This document shows positions 1 through 9,451 of a stretch of DNA of 64,000 nucleotides, piece by piece. The DNA comes from Cognatiyoonia sediminum (GTDB taxonomy: Bacteria; Pseudomonadota; Alphaproteobacteria; Rhodobacterales; Rhodobacteraceae). Under the pieces are notes generated by a model. It did not search any database, had not been told where the DNA came from, and was given only the letters and a program-made list of their open reading frames with translations. Position 1 is the first letter of the stretch; each line of letters starts with the position of its first letter. The DNA lies in the NCBI RefSeq assembly GCF_900129845.1, contig NZ_FQXB01000003.1:62001-126000 (forward strand), written 5' to 3'. Position numbers and translations under genes: made by a program.

Positions 1-129
1 GCCAATGAAATTCGCGAAGCCGCTATTCAGGCGCGCTTGGCGGAGCTTGAAGCTCAGTACGACGTGGTGAAGCCAGAAGCCGGTGCATTCGATCCAAACC
101 TGCTGACCAACTTTGATCTGCTGGACTAA
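1..129 (+). CDS. C-terminal end of a probable parvulin-type peptidylprolyl isomerase (partial)
   Basis: An open frame enters from the left edge and ends at a TAA three bases before argJ. The visible 42 residues are mostly charged helix (REAAIQARLAELEAQYDV) followed by a short tail ending FDPNLLTNFDLLD. In Rhodobacteraceae a periplasmic parvulin-type isomerase commonly precedes argJ, and its C-terminal tail has this character, so that is the best guess. No catalytic domain is visible in the window, so the assignment rests on context and tail resemblance. Confidence 0.5.
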   Translation, partial: ANEIREAAIQARLAELEAQYDVVKPEAGAFDPNLLTNFDLLD

Positions 130-132
130 GAC

Positions 133-1347
133 ATGGAAAAATCCCCGCTTGCTCCGGATCACTTCCCTGATCTGCCTGTCATCGATGGCGTTACCTTCGC
201 GGCGATCGCTGCGGGGGTGAAGTACAAAGACCGCACGGACGTGATGCTGGCCGTCATGGCACCCGGCACGCAGATTGCGGGGGTTTTCACCAAGTCTAGC
301 ACACGATCTGCGAACGTATTGGACTGTCAGGCCAAACTTGGCGGCGCGTCAGATGCGGGTGCGGCGATCATCGTGAATTCGGGGAATTCCAACGCTTTCA
401 CCGGTAAGGCAGGGGAAGGATCGGTTGCAGCGGTTTGCGAGGCCACGGCGGATGCTCTTGGCATCCCAACGGAACGTGTCTTCACAGCAGCCACCGGTGT
501 GATTGGTGAACGTCTTCCGCACGACAAAATCACTGCCAAGATCGATGAACTCGTCGTCGCGCAAAACGCGGGTGGCTTGGAAGCCGCCGCCAACGCGATC
601 ATGACGACCGACACCTTTGCCAAAGGTGCTACGAAAACAGTTGAGATTGACGGGAAACCGGTAAAGATCGCCGGCATCGCCAAAGGCTCTGGAATGATTG
701 CGCCGGACATGGCGACGATGCTGGTCTATATCTTTACGGATGCAAAACTTGGCCAAGACGAACTTCAAGCGACGCTTGGTTCTCTCTGCGATGAGACGTT
801 CAACTGCATCACTGTGGACAGCGATACCTCGACATCCGACAGCCTGATGTTGGCCGCGACCGGCGTGTCTGGTGTAGATGTTTCCGGCAACGCCTCTTTC
901 ACCAACGCGCTAAAAGATGTGATGCTCGATCTGTCCCACCAAGTCGTGCGCGACGGTGAGGGCGCGACCAAATTCGTCGAAGTCACCGTGACAGGCGGCG
1001 CGACGGACGCGTCAGCGAAAACCATTGGCCTTGCGATCGCAAACTCACCTCTCGTCAAAACTGCCATCGCTGGGGAAGACCCGAATTGGGGGCGTATCGT
1101 CATGGCGATAGGCAAATCCGGCGAACCCGCAGATCGCGACAAAATCTCGATCCACTTTGGCGACATCCTCGTCGCTGAAGAAGGCTGGGTCGCAGACAGC
1201 TATACTGAAGACGCTGGTGCCAGCTATATGAAGGCGCAAGACCTTAAAATCAGCGTCGATCTCGGTATTGGCACCGGTACCAGCACTGTTTGGACCTGCG
1301 ACCTGACCCACGGCTACATTACAATCAACGCAGACTATCGGTCATGA
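133..1347 (+). CDS. argJ: Bifunctional glutamate N-acetyltransferase / amino-acid acetyltransferase ArgJ
   Basis: ArgJ moves the acetyl group from N-acetylornithine to glutamate in the cyclic arginine pathway, and bifunctional forms also use acetyl-CoA. The 404-residue product is of normal family length. It carries the self-cleavage site in the segment KGSGMIAPDMATML, so the Ala194-Thr195 bond should be cut and Thr195 become the nucleophile of the beta chain. Other family segments are IIVNSGNSNAFTG near residue 80 and EDPNWGRI near the C-terminus. The gene starts three bases after the upstream stop and overlaps mutT by four bases (ATGA), so it sits in an operon. argG, a later gene of the same pathway, lies at 32.9 kb in this window. 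Confidence 0.97.
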   Translation: MEKSPLAPDHFPDLPVIDGVTFAAIAAGVKYKDRTDVMLAVMAPGTQIAGVFTKSSTRSANVLDCQAKLGGASDAGAAIIVNSGNSNAFTGKAGEGSVAAVCEATADALGIPTERVFTAATGVIGERLPHDKITAKIDELVVAQNAGGLEAAANAIMTTDTFAKGATKTVEIDGKPVKIAGIAKGSGMIAPDMATMLVYIFTDAKLGQDELQATLGSLCDETFNCITVDSDTSTSDSLMLAATGVSGVDVSGNASFTNALKDVMLDLSHQVVRDGEGATKFVEVTVTGGATDASAKTIGLAIANSPLVKTAIAGEDPNWGRIVMAIGKSGEPADRDKISIHFGDILVAEEGWVADSYTEDAGASYMKAQDLKISVDLGIGTGTSTVWTCDLTHGYITINADYRS

Positions 1348-1742
1348 AAACCGTCCTCGTTTCCGCCGTCGCCCTGATCGACATCGACGGGCGCGTCCTG
1401 CTGGCCCAGCGCCCAGAAGGGAAATCCATGGCGGGTCTTTGGGAGTTTCCGGGCGGCAAAGTCGAACCTGGCGAAACACCCGAAATCGCATTGATCCGAG
1501 AGCTTGAAGAAGAGCTTGGCATCAACACATGGGAAAGCTGCCTCGCCCCGCTGACCTTTGCCAGCCATAGCTATGATGACTTCCACCTCCTTATGCCGCT
1601 CTTCGCCTGCCGCAAGTGGGAAGGCACCCCGCAAAGCCGCGAAGGGCAGGCTTTGAAATGGGTGAAAGCAAACGCGTTGAAAGACTACCCGATGCCAGAA
1701 GCGGACATTCCGCTGATCCCAATTCTGAGGGACTGGCTCTAA
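1344..1742 (+). CDS. mutT: MutT-type Nudix hydrolase, probable 8-oxo-dGTP diphosphatase
   Basis: This 132-residue Nudix protein probably hydrolyses oxidised nucleoside triphosphates such as 8-oxo-dGTP, keeping them out of DNA. The Nudix box runs from GGKVEPGET through RELEEELGI, with all catalytic glutamates present. The start chosen is the ATG inside the ATGA overlap with argJ. An upstream in-frame start at 1290 would lie inside argJ and adds no conserved residues. The argJ-mutT pairing is common in Rhodobacteraceae. A role on another oxidised nucleotide cannot be excluded from sequence. Confidence 0.9.
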   Translation: MKTVLVSAVALIDIDGRVLLAQRPEGKSMAGLWEFPGGKVEPGETPEIALIRELEEELGINTWESCLAPLTFASHSYDDFHLLMPLFACRKWEGTPQSREGQALKWVKANALKDYPMPEADIPLIPILRDWL

Positions 1743-1828
1743 ATTTCGCTCAGTATACCGTTGTATGCCGTAGACGTTTCTGACGGCTTCGTCTAAAGAG
1801 CACTCAAACGTCATAGAGGTTCGATTCC

Positions 1829-4024
1829 ATGTCTACTCCCGATATTATCTACACAAAAGTCGATGAAGCGCCCGAGCTTGCCTCCGCGTCCTTCCTTCCG
1901 ATCATTCAGAAATTTGCTGCCGCTGCTGGCGTGACTGTTGGCACCAAGGATATCTCTCTTGCTGGCCGTATCATCGCGACCTTCCCAGAAGCACTGACCG
2001 AAGATCAGCGGATCAACGACGATCTGGCTGAACTGGGCCGCTTGGTCAAAACGGCGGAAGCAAACGTCGTCAAACTGCCAAACATCTCCGCCTCAGTCCC
2101 TCAGCTGGTTGCCGCAGTCGAAGAGATGCAAAGCCAAGGCTACGCGCTGCCGAACTATCCAGAAGACCCGCAGACGGACGAAGAAAAAACCGTGCGCGCG
2201 AAATATGATGGGATCAAAGGGTCTGCCGTGAATCCTGTTTTGCGCGAAGGCAACTCTGACCGCCGCGCCGCGAAGGCCGTCAAAAGCTACGCCCAGAACA
2301 ACCCGCATCGCATGGGCGATTGGGTAAGTGACAGCAAAACACGCGTCGCATCGATGGACGGGAACGACTTCCGCTCCAACGAAGTATCCGCGACTTTGGC
2401 TGCGGAAACTGGCGCGAAGATCGTGCTGGAAACAGCGAATGGCGAAACGGTCCTTAAGGACGGGTTGAGCTTCCCAGCAGGCACCGTTGTTGACGCGACA
2501 TTTATGTCCGCCGCAGCATTGGACGCCTTCCTTGAGGCCGAAATTGCAAAGACCAAAGAGGAAGGCATCCTCTTCTCGCTGCATATGAAAGCAACGATGA
2601 TGAAGGTCTCCGACCCGATCATCTTTGGCCATGCGGTGAAAGCCTTCTTGAAACCTGTATTCGACAAATTCGGTGCAGAGATGGAGGCACTTGGCGTCAA
2701 CCCAAACCAAGGGCTGGGCGCGGTGCTTGAACGCGTAGAAGGCAATGCAGAAATCAAGGCCGCCATCGACGCCTGCATGGCCGACCAGCCACCGATGTAT
2801 ATGGTAGACAGTGACCGCGGCATCACCAACCTGCACGTACCATCCGACGTGATTATCGACGCCTCCATGCCCGCCCTGATCCGCGCAGGCGGCAAGGGCT
2901 GGGGTCCAGACGGCAAGGAAGCGGACGCAGTTTGCGTAATCCCCGATAACTCCTACGCGCCGGTCTATGATGAAACGATCAACTTCTTCAAAGCCAACGG
3001 CAAACTGAACCCCGCCACAGCTGGCACCGTTCAGAACATCGGCCTGATGGCGCAGAAGGCAGAGGAATACGGTTCCCACCCGACCACGTTCGAGATCGCT
3101 GAAGCGGGCACCGTTAAAATGATCCTCGACGACGGTACGGTTCTGCATAGCCACGACGTGCAGCCAGGCGACATCTGGCGCTCTGCCTCTGCGCGTAAGG
3201 CCCCGATTGAAGACTGGGTGAACCTTGCAATCTCACGGCAAAAGGCCGAGGGGTGCGAGGCTGTGTTCTGGCTTGATGAAACGCGCGCCCACGATGCCGA
3301 ACTGATCGCCTACGTTACACCGATTCTTGAGGCCGCTGGCGTGGCCGACAAATTCAAAATTATGGCACCGCGCGAAGCGACCCGTGCTGCGTTGGAAACG
3401 ATCACCGCTGGCAAGAACCACATCGCCATCACCGGCAACGTGTTGCGCGATTATCTAACCGACCTGTTCCCGATCCTGGAACTAGCGACATCGGCGAAGA
3501 TGCTCTCTATCGTGAAGCTGATGCAAGGCGGCGGCTTATTTGAAACCGGCGCTGGCGGCTCCGCACCAAAGCACGTGCAGCAATTGAACGAAGAAAATCA
3601 CCTGCGTTGGGACTCGCTAGGTGAGTTCACAGCGCTTGGCGAAAGCTTCCAGTTCCTGGCTGAAAACCGCGGCAACGCCAAAGCGAAGATCCTCGGCGAA
3701 GCTGTCGATGCCGCAACGCAAGGCATCCTAGACAACAACCGGTCGCCATCCCGCAAAGTCGGCGAACCAGACAACCGCGACAGCCACTATTGGTTCGCGC
3801 GCTATTGGGCCGAAGCTCTGGCAGCCCAGTCTGATGATGCTGACCTTGCCGCGCATTTTGCGCCAATCGCAAAGGCGCTAGTCGATGGAGAAGAGGCAAT
3901 TGTCGCTGAACTGGCGGCTGCACAGGGGGCGCCAGCTGATTTGGGAGGGTACTACAAGACCGACCCAGCGAAGACGGCTGCAGTGATGCGCCCGTCCGCG
4001 ACGCTGAACGCGATTATCGACTAA
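1829..4024 (+). CDS. icd: Monomeric NADP-dependent isocitrate dehydrogenase
   Basis: The enzyme oxidises isocitrate to 2-oxoglutarate with NADP in the TCA cycle. At 731 residues it is the large monomeric (IDH-II) type, not the roughly 400-residue dimeric type. Family segments seen include [11 protein letters not shown] at residues 83-93 and [14 protein letters not shown] at 135-148, both characteristic of the substrate region. It stands alone between an 86-base gap and a perfect hairpin just after the stop. The likely ribosome site is the AGAGG about nine bases before the ATG. No convincing sigma70 promoter was found in the short upstream gap. Confidence 0.95.
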   Translation: MSTPDIIYTKVDEAPELASASFLPIIQKFAAAAGVTVGTKDISLAGRIIATFPEALTEDQRINDDLAELGRLVKTAEANVVKLPNISASVPQLVAAVEEMQSQGYALPNYPEDPQTDEEKTVRAKYDGIKGSAVNPVLREGNSDRRAAKAVKSYAQNNPHRMGDWVSDSKTRVASMDGNDFRSNEVSATLAAETGAKIVLETANGETVLKDGLSFPAGTVVDATFMSAAALDAFLEAEIAKTKEEGILFSLHMKATMMKVSDPIIFGHAVKAFLKPVFDKFGAEMEALGVNPNQGLGAVLERVEGNAEIKAAIDACMADQPPMYMVDSDRGITNLHVPSDVIIDASMPALIRAGGKGWGPDGKEADAVCVIPDNSYAPVYDETINFFKANGKLNPATAGTVQNIGLMAQKAEEYGSHPTTFEIAEAGTVKMILDDGTVLHSHDVQPGDIWRSASARKAPIEDWVNLAISRQKAEGCEAVFWLDETRAHDAELIAYVTPILEAAGVADKFKIMAPREATRAALETITAGKNHIAITGNVLRDYLTDLFPILELATSAKMLSIVKLMQGGGLFETGAGGSAPKHVQQLNEENHLRWDSLGEFTALGESFQFLAENRGNAKAKILGEAVDAATQGILDNNRSPSRKVGEPDNRDSHYWFARYWAEALAAQSDDADLAAHFAPIAKALVDGEEAIVAELAAAQGAPADLGGYYKTDPAKTAAVMRPSATLNAIID

Positions 4025-4031
4025 ACGAACT

Positions 4032-4055
4032 GGCGCCCTGTGAAAGCAGGGCGCC
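4032..4055. terminator. Bidirectional hairpin between convergent icd and sbtB
   Basis: A perfect 9-bp stem (GGCGCCCTG / CAGGGCGCC) with a six-base loop occupies the 32 bases between the icd stop and the sbtB stop. Neither side has a long T run, so it is not a textbook intrinsic terminator, but its position between two converging genes fits a shared transcript end or an RNA-stabilising hairpin. Confidence 0.6.
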
Positions 4056-4056
4056 G

Positions 4057-4368
4057 CTAGAAACGTTCGGCCCGCAGGATTTCGGTATCGGTGATTGACA
4101 CCACGCCGATGTGCTTCTCAACCACCTCAAAGGCCGCTTCGAGTAATCCATCCAAACGCTCTGGCCTGATCAAACAGATCACAGCAAACATCCCAGACCC
4201 GCGGGAGATTTGTCCATCCCGCGTCCATGGACCAGACCGACCGGAACCACCTTTCACCGGAAGAACGGTATAGCCGCTGACGTCAGCCGATTGCAAAGAA
4301 TCCGTCAAACGGGACAAGAGCGCCGCTTCGATGATAATCTCAACACGTTTGGCCTTATGTCGTTGCAT
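4057..4368 (-). CDS. sbtB: PII-like signalling protein of the SbtB type
   Basis: This small protein of 103 residues follows the putative bicarbonate transporter gene by three bases. It has the PII-type ferredoxin-like pattern: RVEIIIEAALLSRLTDSL, then GYTVLPVKGGSGRSGPW as the T-loop region, then a second beta-alpha unit ending ITDTEILRAERF. In cyanobacteria SbtB binds adenyl nucleotides and controls SbtA. That function is inferred here from linkage and fold pattern. There is only one cysteine, in the core strand FAVICLI, and the C-terminal CGPxGC redox loop of cyanobacterial SbtB is absent, so any regulation is unlikely to be thiol-based in the same way. It could instead be a more generic PII-like protein. 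Confidence 0.65.
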   Translation of the reverse strand: MQRHKAKRVEIIIEAALLSRLTDSLQSADVSGYTVLPVKGGSGRSGPWTRDGQISRGSGMFAVICLIRPERLDGLLEAAFEVVEKHIGVVSITDTEILRAERF

Positions 4369-4371
4369 GGC

Positions 4372-5349
4372 TTAGCCTCCGGCAAGGGTCGTTGAAATCG
4401 CGGTATAGAGCGGTATCCCAACGGTTAGGTTGAACGGGAATGTGACGCCCAAAGACAGCGTCAGATAGATTGAGGGCTTGGCCTCCGGCAGTGCCACCCG
4501 CATGGCAGCGGGAACCGCGATATAGGACGCAGAGGCCGACAACGTCATCAAGAGCGCAGCACCACCTGGAGACAAGCCAATGGCAAGCGCGGCCATCAAA
4601 CCGAACGCGCTGCCGACCAGCGGCATCAGCAACCCAAATGCAATCGCACCGCCGCCGACTTCGCCGCGGCTGTCTCGCAAGCCGCGACCTGCGACCAGAC
4701 CCATATCCAGCAGGAAGAGGCACAAAACACCTTGGAACGGCGCGACAATGAACGGCGCGATCTGGTTCAAACCGTCCTGCCCTGTGATCGCGCCGATAAA
4801 GAATGACCCGACCAAAAGCACGATGGAGCCGTTGAGCAAAATCTCTCGATAAAGACCCTTCGTTGCAGATGCACCGCCCCCTTTCCTCGCCACGATCCAA
4901 AGAGCGGACAAGATGGCCGGAGCCTCCATCACCGCCGCCGCTGCGACCATGTATCCTTCGGCCACCAAACCTTGGGTTTCGAGAACCGACGTCGCCGCCA
5001 CAAATGTCACAATGGAAATTGACCCGTAGTGCGCTGCCACAGCGGCCTTATCCAGTGTCGTCAGCTTGGTCATGAACCCGAGCAAGCCAAAGGCGATGAA
5101 CGGCAGACCAAAGGACAGCACTCCAGCCGCAACCAGCGTGCCGACGAGTTTGGCATCAACGCCATGCGCCGCGACGCCGACGCCGCCTTTGAACCCAATT
5201 GCAAACAGCAGGTAGATCGACATCCCCTTCGCGACCGCCTCAGGAATAGTCAGATCGGATCGCGCGAGGGCAGCGGCAACGCCCAAAACAAATGACAGAA
5301 TGATGGGAGAGATCAGGTTGCCAGCGGCAAGGGAGAAAATGTCAGCCAT
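4372..5349 (-). CDS. sbtA: SbtA-family sodium-dependent bicarbonate transporter
   Basis: The 325-residue product is almost entirely membrane segments, about ten, split into two halves by a more polar stretch near residues 150-180 (IVARKGGGASATKG). It begins DIFSLAAGNLISPIILSFVLG and includes YLLFAIGFKGGVGVA, both typical of the SbtA/DUF897 permease family. Cyanobacterial members import bicarbonate with sodium. In a heterotroph the likely use is feeding carboxylases or pH balance, which is inference. It is the first gene of a two-gene unit with sbtB, and their tight spacing supports a functional pair. A possible promoter lies just upstream. Confidence 0.8.
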   Translation of the reverse strand: MADIFSLAAGNLISPIILSFVLGVAAALARSDLTIPEAVAKGMSIYLLFAIGFKGGVGVAAHGVDAKLVGTLVAAGVLSFGLPFIAFGLLGFMTKLTTLDKAAVAAHYGSISIVTFVAATSVLETQGLVAEGYMVAAAAVMEAPAILSALWIVARKGGGASATKGLYREILLNGSIVLLVGSFFIGAITGQDGLNQIAPFIVAPFQGVLCLFLLDMGLVAGRGLRDSRGEVGGGAIAFGLLMPLVGSAFGLMAALAIGLSPGGAALLMTLSASASYIAVPAAMRVALPEAKPSIYLTLSLGVTFPFNLTVGIPLYTAISTTLAGG

Positions 5350-5371
5350 GTTACCCTACGTCGTTTTGAGG

Positions 5372-5400
5372 GAAGTAGCGCGACAGGGTGGGGCTTTCAA
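5372..5400 (-). promoter_or_regulatory. Candidate sigma70 promoter for sbtA-sbtB
   Basis: On the minus strand TTGAAA (5400-5395) and TACTTC (5377-5372) are separated by 17 bases and lie just upstream of the sbtA ATG at 5349, giving a leader of about 15 bases. The -10 box matches the consensus only in part, so this is a tentative call. Confidence 0.3.
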
Positions 5401-5441
5401 TATGATGGGGCGGTTTTTCGGCACTCAGAATAGAGGCGCGA

Positions 5442-5960
5442 TCAATCCAGCGAACGCTCCATAAAATAAACCCTTTCGCGCCATATGTCGGGGACATCGT
5501 CAGGTGTTGGCATGAGTGTGAAGCCTGCGTTTTCGTACATTTCATGCACATAAGGAAGGAATGTCGCGGACGAGAAAAAGGCGCGTTTGTAGCAGTCTGA
5601 TTTCATCTGCTCAAACATGCGTTCCAGCAGCTTGCGTCCGATAGCGTTTCCGCGGGCCGAGGTGCTGACGAACAACCTGTTAAACCGCGCTGACCGGTCT
5701 CCGGCATCAGCATACATCACGCAGCCCGCCGGTTGGTCGTTCAGGTACGCCACGAGTATCCCGCCCTTTGGGCGCGCGTGGAGGTTTGGGAGGTCTTCGA
5801 TGATGGCACCAAAGCGTTTGGAGTCCATCGGGTGGTCGTCGCCTTTGGGCCAATCGTCAGGGTAGATTTCCCAGTGGACCTTTAGCCACTCGCGACAGAG
5901 GTGCTGCGCGGCGTCGAAGTCGCTTTCCGTATCAGCGAGTTTGAGGGTGAGGTTGGTCAA
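5442..5960 (-). CDS. GNAT-family N-acetyltransferase
   Basis: The protein has the GNAT layout: an N-terminal strand (LTLKLADTESDFDAAQHL), the core strand GGILVAYLNDQPAGCVMYAD, then RLFVSTSARGNAIGRKLLE as the acetyl-CoA pyrophosphate loop, and a C-terminal MYENAGF segment typical of the last helix. The substrate is unknown. The start is uncertain. I chose a TTG at 5960, which gives 172 residues and begins right before the domain. An ATG at 6080 would add 40 residues without domain character and overlap a possible gene remnant. It points toward sbtA on the same strand but is separated by 92 bases. Confidence 0.75.
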   Translation of the reverse strand: MTNLTLKLADTESDFDAAQHLCREWLKVHWEIYPDDWPKGDDHPMDSKRFGAIIEDLPNLHARPKGGILVAYLNDQPAGCVMYADAGDRSARFNRLFVSTSARGNAIGRKLLERMFEQMKSDCYKRAFFSSATFLPYVHEMYENAGFTLMPTPDDVPDIWRERVYFMERSLD

Positions 5961-6063
5961 GATGGTGCGTCCGGTTCGGCTTTGCTGGACCGTTGCCCGA
6001 TAGGGTTGTGGTGTCAATAATGGGATATGACGCAGGTCATCGTTCGGTGATCCAACGCGTTGT

Positions 6064-6207
6064 TCAGGAACGGATGGCAAAACCGTTGTCGGACGTCCCG
6101 AAGGCGCGGATCACTTCCCGCGCCCCGTAGATCCAGGTTTCACGAGTGCTGTGCGATTGGGCGCGCAGTGCCAGAGTACCGACCCCCTTGGGGTTGACCG
6201 CCAAGGG
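6064..6207 (-). pseudogene. Possible 3' remnant of an unidentified gene
   Basis: On the minus strand a 47-codon open stretch, closed by TAA just upstream and TGA at 6064, reads as plausible protein (NPKGVGTLALRAQSHSTRE, then WIYGAREVIRAFGTSDNGF). Its third codon positions are GC-rich like genuine genes here. It has no start region and no continuation in the other two frames. I read it as a possible tail of a decayed gene, but chance coding is quite possible and I do not recognise the family. Confidence 0.2.
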
Positions 6208-6321
6208 TTACTGGAACCAATTGCAAGGCGGCCGCCACGCACTGATCTTTCCCATTATCTATGCACACCCCGGTTGCCGATTCAGGCAAGCCGGGCTGGT
6301 GGTGCTTGTGGGACGTAAGCT

Positions 6322-6460
6322 GGGCTCATCGCCGACCCGCGGGGTGGCAAACAGGGTCGGAGACCTAGGCACTCAATCCCAGCAAAGCACATCTTTCGGG
6401 TCTACCGAAAGCCACTGCAGCAAAATCGCCTCCCCTCCGGGGTGGGTCGGCGATGAGCCC
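6322..6460. repeat. Perfect 17-bp inverted repeat in a gene-poor islet
   Basis: GGGCTCATCGCCGACCC at 6322-6338 and its exact reverse complement at 6444-6460 flank 105 bases. The surrounding 6081-6579 stretch shows no convincing gene: open frames through it have poor codon character and cross both arms. Flanking bases resemble each other only loosely, so these may be ends of a decayed mobile element, a pair of dispersed repeats in opposite orientation, or arms of a structured RNA. No transposase gene lies between them. Confidence 0.75.
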
Positions 6461-6579
6461 GGCGCCTTCGGTTAGATTCCGGGCTTGTTTGCACAAATGT
6501 ACGTTTTGAACCCAACTTGCAAATTTCTCCCCGCTCCACCAACGTCTGCTTAAATGCAAAAGCAGAAGCGATTGAGAGC

Positions 6580-6786
6580 ATGAATTTAAGTTGGAAGAAT
6601 TTGTCAAATAAGCAAAAAACCATACGAACCGCAATCGGCGGAGGTATTGCTATAGCAGCAAGCCTTTATTGGTTTGATGAAATTTTGCTGTGGGAAAGAG
6701 GCAGAGGTTATGTGTTCCTGGCGGCATCCTTTATTGTTGCACCGTTGCAAACACTTTTCTTTGGTATGAAATGGCTCAAGGAGTAA
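6580..6786 (+). CDS. Small two-helix membrane protein, unknown function
   Basis: A 68-residue product begins MNLSWKNLSNKQKTIRTA and then holds two likely membrane helices (roughly GGGIAIAASLYWFDEILL and VFLAASFIVAPLQTLFFGM), ending in a charged WLKE. The gene is visibly richer in A and T than its neighbours, which suggests foreign origin. The start at 6580 is preferred because residues upstream of it look random; the ribosome site (GAGAG) is weak. I do not recognise the family. Confidence 0.4.
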   Translation: MNLSWKNLSNKQKTIRTAIGGGIAIAASLYWFDEILLWERGRGYVFLAASFIVAPLQTLFFGMKWLKE

Positions 6787-6920
6787 TCCAAATAGTCTGA
6801 ATTTAGCTGTTCTACCACTAGTCAAGAATTACCAATGGGTCCTCGCCCTAAACTAGAGAACGGCGACCTCATCAGAAACTAGCTGAACTGGAAAATTGTC
6901 GAGAAACCCGATCTTCAATC

Positions 6921-6944
6921 AAAAAAGGCGGCCCATCGGCCGCC
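6921..6944 (-). terminator. Intrinsic terminator of the rimP-infB operon
   Basis: Read on the minus strand there is a 7-bp stem GGCGGCC / GGCCGCC with a four-base loop, followed at once by six T residues. It begins 10 bases past the infB stop, so it should end the rimP-nusA-ylxR-infB transcript. Confidence 0.92.
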
Positions 6945-6954
6945 TCTCTAATCC

Positions 6955-9444
6955 TTAATCCAACTTCCGTTCGACTTCTTCGCGTTCGAAGATTTCGATC
7001 ACGTCGTCGGGGCGGATGTCGTCGTAGTTTTCGAACGCCATACCGCATTCCTGACCGGACTGGACCTCGGCCACTTCGTCCTTGAAACGCTTCAAAGTTT
7101 TCAACGTCCCTTCGTGGATCACCACGTTGTCACGCAGCAAGCGCACGCCAGCGGAACGACGCGCGACGCCTTCGGTGACAAGACAGCCCGCAACCTTGCC
7201 GACGCCTGTGACCTTGAACACCTCTTTGATGTTCGCGTAGCCGATGAAGTTCTCTTTGATCTCCGCTGACAGCAGGCCAGAGGCCGCGGCTTTCACATCA
7301 TCCACAAGGTCGTAGATGACGGAGTAGTAGCGGATCTCCACACCCTTCTGGTTCGCGGAATTCCGCGCTGGTGTGTTCGCACGAACGTTAAAGCCGATCA
7401 CAGGCGCGCCGGAGGCTTCGGCCAAGCCGACGTCTGTTTCGGTGATCGCACCAACACCGGAGTGCAGCACGCGCACGCGGACCTCATCGTTGCCGATTTT
7501 CTCCATCGCTTGGATGATCGCCTCGGCAGAGCCTTGCACGTCTGCTTTCACAAGGATCGGCAGTTCGGAGACGTTCTCATCCGCTTTGGCGTTCGCCATC
7601 AACTGATCGAGCGTCACAGCCGCACCCGCCGCTGCGCGTTTGTCTTTCGCCGCAGATTCACGATAGTCGGCAATCTCACGCGCCTGCGCTTCTGTGTCGA
7701 CCACGTTCAGAACGTCGCCTGCTTCTGGCGTACCGTTCAGGCCCAAAACCTCAACTGGCACAGATGGACCAGCCACTTTCACACGGCCACCTTTGTCGTC
7801 GACAAGCGCGCGAACTTTACCCCACTGCTCACCCACAACGAAGATATCGCCTTGTTTGAGGGTGCCGTTCTGAACCAGAACGGTGGCAACAGGGCCGCGT
7901 CCCACGTCAAGCTGCGCTTCGATCACAGCGCCAGAAGCGGCGCGATCCGGGTTTGCTTTCAGTTCCAGAATTTCCGCCTGAAGCGCAATCGCCTCCAGCA
8001 GTTCATCAAGGCCCTGACCGGTGATCGCAGAAACTTCGACGTCCTGAACCTCACCCGACATTTTCTCAACGATCACTTCATGCTGAAGCAGATCGGTGCG
8101 CACTTTGTCTGGGTTTGCGGCTTCACGGTCGATCTTGTTGATCGCGACGATCATCGGCACGTCCGCCGCTTTCGCGTGGTTGATGGCTTCAATCGTCTGC
8201 GGCATCACAGCATCGTCTGCCGCAACCACCAGAACAACGATATCCGTCACCTGAGCACCACGGGACCGCATGGACGTAAACGCCGCGTGGCCTGGTGTAT
8301 CGAGGAACGTCAGAACCTGGCCGCCTTCGGTTGTGACCTGATACGCACCGATGTGCTGCGTGATCCCGCCTGCTTCGCCGGCTGTCACGCGGGTTTTGCG
8401 GATCGCATCCAAAAGCGATGTTTTACCGTGGTCAACGTGGCCCATGATCGTAATGATCGGCGCACGCGGCTTGAGGTCTTCTTCTTTGTCCTCAACAGCG
8501 TCGATCACGTCTTCCACGTCAGCGTCAGAAACGCGAACAACAGTGTGGCCGAATTCTTCGACGATCAGTTCCGCTGTATCGGCGTCAATTGTCTGCGTCT
8601 GAGTCGCCATGATGCCGTTGGTCATCAGCGCCTTTACAACGTCAGCAACCTTTTCGGACATCCGGTTGGCCAATTCGCCGACCATGATCGCCTCTGGCAG
8701 CTGGACTTCGCGCACAACCTTTTCGCGCTCGACCTGACCGCCCATCGCTTTTTGACGCGCACGCTCTTGCTTGCGCTTCATCGCTGCGACGGATTTCTGA
8801 TGGCCACCGCCACCGCGCAAAGCGTCGTTCAACGTCAGCTTGCCAGACCGGCGGCCTTCATCCTGACGGCCTTTCTGTTGCTTTGGCTGGCGCGTATCGC
8901 GCTGTTCGCGGTCTTTGTTCCGCGGTGCGGAAGACGGACGCGCAACGGCTGCTTCACCCGGGATATCTGCTGGGTTTGGCGCGGCGGGCGCAGACTTTGG
9001 CTTGGCCCTTGCCGCAGCCGCTTCGGCTTTCTTGCGCTCTTCTTCTTCCGCTTTGGCCTTGGCGCGGGCTTCGCGTTCGCGATCTTCAGCCTCTTTCGCT
9101 TCAGCTTCGGCACGGCGCCGCGCACGCTCTTCGTTTCGCGCCTTTTCTTCGGCTTCGCGTTTCGCAGCTTCTTCCGCTTCACGTTCTTTCGCAGCCTGAA
9201 GCGCCTTCATGCGGCGCTGATACTCAGCCTCGGAAATCCCACCAGGGCGCCGCGATGGATCACTGCCCGCAGGTTTCGACCCACCAGCAGTTGGCTTTGC
9301 GGCACCGGGCTTTGGAACCACAACGCGCTTGCGTTTGGTTTCCACCACCACGTTCTTGGTCCGTCCGTGGCTAAAGCTCTGCTTCACATTGCTTGGACGT
9401 GATCCGCCAAGACCCAGTGTTTTTTTGCCGTCGTTTTCGCTCAT
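6955..9444 (-). CDS. infB: Translation initiation factor IF-2
   Basis: IF-2 is the GTPase that places initiator tRNA on the ribosome. The 829-residue product has an N-terminal IF2-associated segment, a long highly charged Lys/Glu/Ala-rich helix at about 80-150 ([20 protein letters not shown]), a basic linker, then the G domain with GHVDHGKTS near residue 335, DTPGH and NKID. Two beta-barrel domains and the IF2-specific C-terminal domain follow. It lies seven bases after the ylxR stop and is last in the operon, closed by a strong terminator. The low-complexity helix explains the long antisense open frames opposite this gene. Confidence 0.98.
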   Translation of the reverse strand: MSENDGKKTLGLGGSRPSNVKQSFSHGRTKNVVVETKRKRVVVPKPGAAKPTAGGSKPAGSDPSRRPGGISEAEYQRRMKALQAAKEREAEEAAKREAEEKARNEERARRRAEAEAKEAEDREREARAKAKAEEEERKKAEAAAARAKPKSAPAAPNPADIPGEAAVARPSSAPRNKDREQRDTRQPKQQKGRQDEGRRSGKLTLNDALRGGGGHQKSVAAMKRKQERARQKAMGGQVEREKVVREVQLPEAIMVGELANRMSEKVADVVKALMTNGIMATQTQTIDADTAELIVEEFGHTVVRVSDADVEDVIDAVEDKEEDLKPRAPIITIMGHVDHGKTSLLDAIRKTRVTAGEAGGITQHIGAYQVTTEGGQVLTFLDTPGHAAFTSMRSRGAQVTDIVVLVVAADDAVMPQTIEAINHAKAADVPMIVAINKIDREAANPDKVRTDLLQHEVIVEKMSGEVQDVEVSAITGQGLDELLEAIALQAEILELKANPDRAASGAVIEAQLDVGRGPVATVLVQNGTLKQGDIFVVGEQWGKVRALVDDKGGRVKVAGPSVPVEVLGLNGTPEAGDVLNVVDTEAQAREIADYRESAAKDKRAAAGAAVTLDQLMANAKADENVSELPILVKADVQGSAEAIIQAMEKIGNDEVRVRVLHSGVGAITETDVGLAEASGAPVIGFNVRANTPARNSANQKGVEIRYYSVIYDLVDDVKAAASGLLSAEIKENFIGYANIKEVFKVTGVGKVAGCLVTEGVARRSAGVRLLRDNVVIHEGTLKTLKRFKDEVAEVQSGQECGMAFENYDDIRPDDVIEIFEREEVERKLD

Positions 9445-9451
9445 CTAGCTT

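Noticed and set aside
2093-3154. 353-codon open frame opposite icd
   Set aside because: Shadow of the isocitrate dehydrogenase gene, rich in His, Cys and Phe in no recognisable order.
6146-6475. Possible 109-residue protein through the islet
   Set aside because: It crosses both arms of the inverted repeat, has no ribosome site and shows no protein-like pattern.
7462-9402. Long plus-strand open frame opposite infB
   Set aside because: It mirrors the infB frame, whose codon bias and low-complexity helix remove stops on the other strand. Its translation has no family character.
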